DNA of 18,120 nucleotides from Muribaculaceae bacterium (GTDB taxonomy: Bacteria > Bacteroidota > Bacteroidia > Bacteroidales > Muribaculaceae). The stretch spans positions 16,287-34,406 of the forward strand of contig VSPD01000031.1 in NCBI GenBank assembly GCA_009775125.1. The letters are read 5' to 3'. The position numbers and the translations under genes were made by a program. The notes under the pieces are model-generated. The model saw only the letters and a program-made list of their open reading frames with translations, was not told the DNA's origin and made no database searches. The first letter of the stretch is position 1, and each line of letters opens with the position of its first letter. Of this stretch, positions 16,177 through 18,120 are shown in pieces.

Positions 16177-16184
16177 CAAAAATA
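16177..16184 (-). promoter_or_regulatory. -7 box of the wzi-like operon
   Basis: The minus strand reads TATTTTTG, fitting TAnnTTTG, 20 nt upstream of the start codon. No TTG is present at the standard -33 distance. It is divergent from the tRNA promoter. Confidence 0.5.
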
Positions 16185-16226
16185 CAAAAAAAATGCTAAA
16201 ATTTATGACATTCACAAAAAAATCAC

Positions 16227-16234
16227 TACCTTTG
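16227..16234 (+). promoter_or_regulatory. -7 box of the tRNA-Leu gene
   Basis: TACCTTTG matches TAnnTTTG and ends 12 nt before the tRNA 5' end, the spacing expected for a tRNA transcribed with a very short leader. Confidence 0.7.
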
Positions 16235-16246
16235 CACCACAAACCT

Positions 16247-16328
16247 GCGCATGTGGCGTAACTGGTAGCCGCGTTAGACTTAGGATCTAATGTCTCAGGA
16301 CGTGGGGGTTCGAGTCCCTTCATGCGCA
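16247..16328 (+). tRNA. tRNA-Leu (anticodon TAG)
   Basis: The acceptor arms GCGCATG (16247-16253) and CATGCGC (16321-16327) pair perfectly, and A16328 is the discriminator base. The anticodon stem TTAGA/TCTAA (16274-16278 with 16286-16290) encloses the loop CTTAGGA with anticodon TAG at 16281-16283, reading CUA-type leucine codons. A long class II variable arm (GTC-TCAG-GAC) follows, as expected for Leu, then the T-loop TTCGAGT. The 3' CCA is not encoded. Confidence 0.96.
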
Positions 16329-16334
16329 CCCCTC

Positions 16335-16367
16335 AGAGGAGAATCCCCGCGATTCCCCTCTTTTTTT
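16335..16367 (+). terminator. Rho-independent terminator of tRNA-Leu
   Basis: AGAGGAGAAT (16335-16344) pairs with ATTCCCCTCT (16352-16361) with one mismatch, and the stem runs into a stretch of seven T ending at 16367. It begins seven bases after the tRNA. Confidence 0.88.
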
Positions 16368-16383
16368 ATCCCCCCTTATTTTA

Positions 16384-16560
16384 GACCGGAGAACAGGAGC
16401 GACACGAAATTTTCACGTTAATCATCATTGATTACCCATTAATTAAGATTAAATTTTTAGATTAAATCTTAATCAAAAATTAACGGCTCATTCGCGGCAA
16501 TTAACGTAAAAATCCACCCCGGCAGGAACGTGAGCCTCCGGCTTGCGCCCCCCCGCATCT
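16384..16560. repeat. Composite dispersed repeat left of the ATPase gene
   Basis: Three modules follow one another. First is AGACCGGAGAACAGGAG (16383-16399). Next is an AT-rich palindromic repeat whose ends TTTTCACGTTAAT (16410-16422) and ATTAACGTAAAA (16500-16511) pair, with a CATTCGCGG stretch shared with the copies at 1-172. Last is a GC-rich unit at 16518-16560 containing GAGCCTCCGGCTTGCG, which folds as AGCC-TCC-GGCT. The first and last modules recur on the other side of the ATPase gene. Confidence 0.75.
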
Positions 16561-16600
16561 GCCGGTTATTGCCTTCTTCCCGAACCTTGCCTATTATATC

Positions 16601-17743
16601 CTACCCCAATAAGTACTCGCGGTAATTTTCGGGCGTGACCACAGCCTTTATCCCTACCGGATAAGCTGACAGAAACGAAGCAGGGAACGAAGCCTTGACA
16701 CGTGGATTATATTTCATTTCAAAAATGTTAAAAATCCCGTCTGCTTCTTCGATAAGGTCGATTTCCTGACTGTCGTGAGTGCGCCAGAAATAATAGTTGC
16801 AATATGCAAGCCTGTTGTTATTATATTTGATTCTCTCTGTGATAAAAAAATTCTCCCACAGAGCGCCACAGTCCGCCCGAAGTTCAAGCGGAGCAAAATT
16901 TTGAATTATGGCGTTCCTCACCCCATTGTCCCAAAACATTATTTTCTTCGATTTCTTCAACTCGTTGCGCAAATTCCTACTCAATGCCGGCAGTTGAAAT
17001 ATAACAAAACATTTTTCAAGCAGATTTATATACTTCTCAACCGTCTTGGCATCAGCCCCGACAAGTTGCGCCAATTCATTAAAAGACACCTCGCTGCCCA
17101 GCTGCAACGCTACAGCTTTCAGCAACTTATCCAAAAGAGCCGATTTTCTGATGCCGTCGAGCTGAAGAATGTCTTTATAGAGATAACTGTCGGCAAGGGT
17201 GGCAAGCAACTCCTTGACCTCGCCCGGATTGGTTAATATCTCCGGATACGAGCCATATACAAGCCGCTGGTCGAGCATCTGCCGCTCTGCAATCACGCCA
17301 CCGGGCATTGCCGCAATCTCGCCTGTGGAAATGGGATAAAGATAATATTCATACTTTCGCCCTGTAAGCGGCTCATTTAACCTGTTATGCAGCTCAAACG
17401 CCGATGATCCCGACACAAGAAGCTGCTTCCCCGGCCATTCCTCGACAATACGCTTCAATGTCATGCCGATGCCGTCGACACGTTGTGCCTCGTCGATAAA
17501 AATAATATCATACGGCCCCACTATCGACGCAAGCTCTTGTTTCGACGGATTTCTTAGCAGTTCTTGCAATGCCGGCTCGTCGCAATTCAGCGTTACTGCC
17601 GTCCTCTCCTCATTACTCCCTACTATTTGACGAAACAAAGTACTTTTCCCGACTTGACGCGCCCCTATCAGGATTATCGCCTTGCCTTTGAACATCCTTT
17701 GCGCCACAACGTCGCTTAATTTTCTTGGAATATACATAATCAT
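16601..17743 (-). CDS. AAA_14/DUF4143 ATP-binding protein
   Basis: A 380-aa ATPase of the AAA_14 plus DUF4143 type, abundant and often multicopy in Bacteroidota and without an agreed function. Walker A is GARQVGKST (27-35), Walker B IIFIDEAQ (80-87), and a sensor-like strand LLVSGSSAFEL lies at 108-118. Then come LTGRKYEYYLYPIS and RLVYGSYPEIL, a winged-helix-like segment (~205-255), and a C-terminal PD-(D/E)xK-like pattern with Glu327, Asp329 and Glu342-Met-Lys344 (EIDLI ... FEMKY). I set the start at 17743 (MIMYIPRKLSD): the upstream ATG at 17824 lies beyond the apparent promoter, inside the palindromic operator region. The gene is AT-rich and flanked by direct repeats. Confidence 0.9.
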   Translation of the reverse strand: MIMYIPRKLSDVVAQRMFKGKAIILIGARQVGKSTLFRQIVGSNEERTAVTLNCDEPALQELLRNPSKQELASIVGPYDIIFIDEAQRVDGIGMTLKRIVEEWPGKQLLVSGSSAFELHNRLNEPLTGRKYEYYLYPISTGEIAAMPGGVIAERQMLDQRLVYGSYPEILTNPGEVKELLATLADSYLYKDILQLDGIRKSALLDKLLKAVALQLGSEVSFNELAQLVGADAKTVEKYINLLEKCFVIFQLPALSRNLRNELKKSKKIMFWDNGVRNAIIQNFAPLELRADCGALWENFFITERIKYNNNRLAYCNYYFWRTHDSQEIDLIEEADGIFNIFEMKYNPRVKASFPASFLSAYPVGIKAVVTPENYREYLLG

Positions 17744-17761
17744 ACCATAATTAATTGTAGA

Positions 17762-17793
17762 CAAAATTAGCACTTTACACCATATAATCCAAA
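17762..17793 (-). promoter_or_regulatory. Promoter of the ATPase gene (Bacteroidota type)
   Basis: On the minus strand TTTG (17790-17793) lies 20 nt upstream of TAATTTTG (17762-17769), a full match to the Bacteroidota consensus and spacing. Predicted transcription starts near 17755, about a dozen bases before the ATG at 17743, which supports the shorter start. The -33 element lies inside a near-palindromic repeat. Confidence 0.75.
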
Positions 17794-17847
17794 TATTTAG
17801 CCTAAATTTTGGATTACAATCCAAATATTAGGCCTAAATTTTGGATT
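17786..17847. promoter_or_regulatory. Two tandem 30-nt near-palindromes, candidate operators
   Basis: Two copies at 17786-17815 and 17818-17847 (32-nt period) each begin AATCCAAATATT and end CCTAAATTTTGGATT. The two halves of each copy are reverse complements except at about two central positions. The first copy covers the -33 box of the ATPase promoter and the second lies just upstream. This arrangement is typical of a repressor operator; the winged-helix-like segment of the ATPase itself makes autoregulation possible, which is inference. Confidence 0.6.
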
Positions 17848-17915
17848 TCACCCTCAAAAGCAACAGGTGAACACAAAACAACGACACCTCCTACGCAACC
17901 CGGCAGAATACCCCA

Positions 17916-18059
17916 CCCGGCAGTGACGCGAGCCTCCGGCTTGCGTCCCCAGCATCTAAATCCAAAAAGACAGGAGAACAGGAGGCAGGAGAATTTTCAC
18001 GTTAATTATCATTAATTATTCATTAATTATTCATTAATTATTCACAATGATTCGGTAAA
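17916..18059. repeat. Composite dispersed repeat right of the ATPase gene
   Basis: A GC-rich unit at 17916-17957 (GAGCCTCCGGCTTGCG core, arms GACGCGAGCC and GGCTTGCGTC pairing with one wobble) repeats the unit at 16518-16560 in the same orientation. It is followed by AGACAGGAGAACAGGAGG (17969-17986) and a palindromic-repeat start TTTTCACGTTAAT (17994-18006). In this copy the centre is a tandem array of ATTAATTATTC, three exact copies at 18011-18043. The palindrome's right arm is degenerate here. Confidence 0.7.
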
Positions 18060-18120
18060 AATTACAGAAGTAGTTGAAACTTAAGTTAATATAACGAATT
18101 ATCAAATACAAATGAATCGC
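18060..18120. other. AT-rich window end without recognisable gene
   Basis: No ORF, RNA or terminator can be supported in the last 61 bases. The AT-rich character could mark the upstream region of a gene beyond the window. Confidence 0.4.

Noticed and set aside
17744..17824. N-terminal extension of the ATPase to the ATG at 17824
   Set aside because: It would begin upstream of the predicted promoter and include the palindromic repeats; the family N-terminus fits MYIPRKLSD.
17809..18015. A 68-codon plus-strand open frame
   Set aside because: It is the translation of the operator palindrome and the GC-rich and GAGAACAGGA repeat modules, not of a gene.
18011..18043. Replication origin or iteron array
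   Set aside because: Only three 11-nt AT-rich units exist, they fall inside a dispersed repeat copy, and no replication initiator gene or DnaA boxes are seen nearby.

Overview
The window looks like a chromosomal segment of a gut Bacteroidales bacterium, most likely of the Muribaculaceae type. This is inferred from gene families typical of Bacteroidota (a Wzi-family capsule assembly barrel, a DUF4954 beta-helix protein, a DUF3127 protein, an AAA_14/DUF4143 ATPase), from promoters carrying the Bacteroidota -7 box TAnnTTTG (several with TTG about 20 nt upstream), from the lack of Shine-Dalgarno sequences, and from two-subunit methylmalonyl-CoA mutase. Most genes are GC-rich. Two genes (the acyltransferase at 6908 and the ATPase at 16601) are visibly more AT-rich.

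Layout. 1-430: non-coding, with a tandem pair of 77-nt palindromic repeats and a bidirectional terminator. 431-4447 (minus): mutA-mutB, the cobalamin-dependent methylmalonyl-CoA mutase that interconverts succinyl-CoA and methylmalonyl-CoA in the succinate/propionate pathway. 4699-6210 (plus): a heme catalase, divergent from mutAB and ending in a strong terminator. 6211-6907: non-coding and crowded with hairpins and short repeats. 6908-7915 (plus): an AT-rich membrane acyltransferase with a G7 tract at its start codon. 7971-10665 (minus): a compact operon of a DUF3127 OB-fold-like protein with an SSB-like tail, cofactor-independent phosphoglycerate mutase and a ComF-type phosphoribosyltransferase. 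10841-11908 (minus): tryptophanyl-tRNA synthetase with its own promoter and terminator. 12109-16156 (minus): a probable envelope operon of a Wzi-like outer-membrane barrel, a small lipocalin-like lipoprotein and the DUF4954 beta-helix protein. 16247-16328 (plus): tRNA-Leu(TAG) with promoter and terminator. 16601-17743 (minus): AAA_14/DUF4143 ATPase flanked by dispersed repeats. 17850-18120: further repeats and no recognised gene.

The unexplained structure is mostly intergenic. A dispersed AT-rich palindromic repeat family (five copies at four loci) is linked with two other short modules. A cluster of adjacent hairpins nested in a larger inverted repeat follows the catalase. Two tandem 30-nt near-palindromes overlap the ATPase promoter and look like operators. 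I did not find a clear multi-gene defence or biosynthetic system. The leads I would follow are the ATPase cassette with its operator-like palindromes and flanking repeats, the Cys/His-rich insert in MutA, the SSB-like tail on the DUF3127 protein, and the poly-G start of the acyltransferase.
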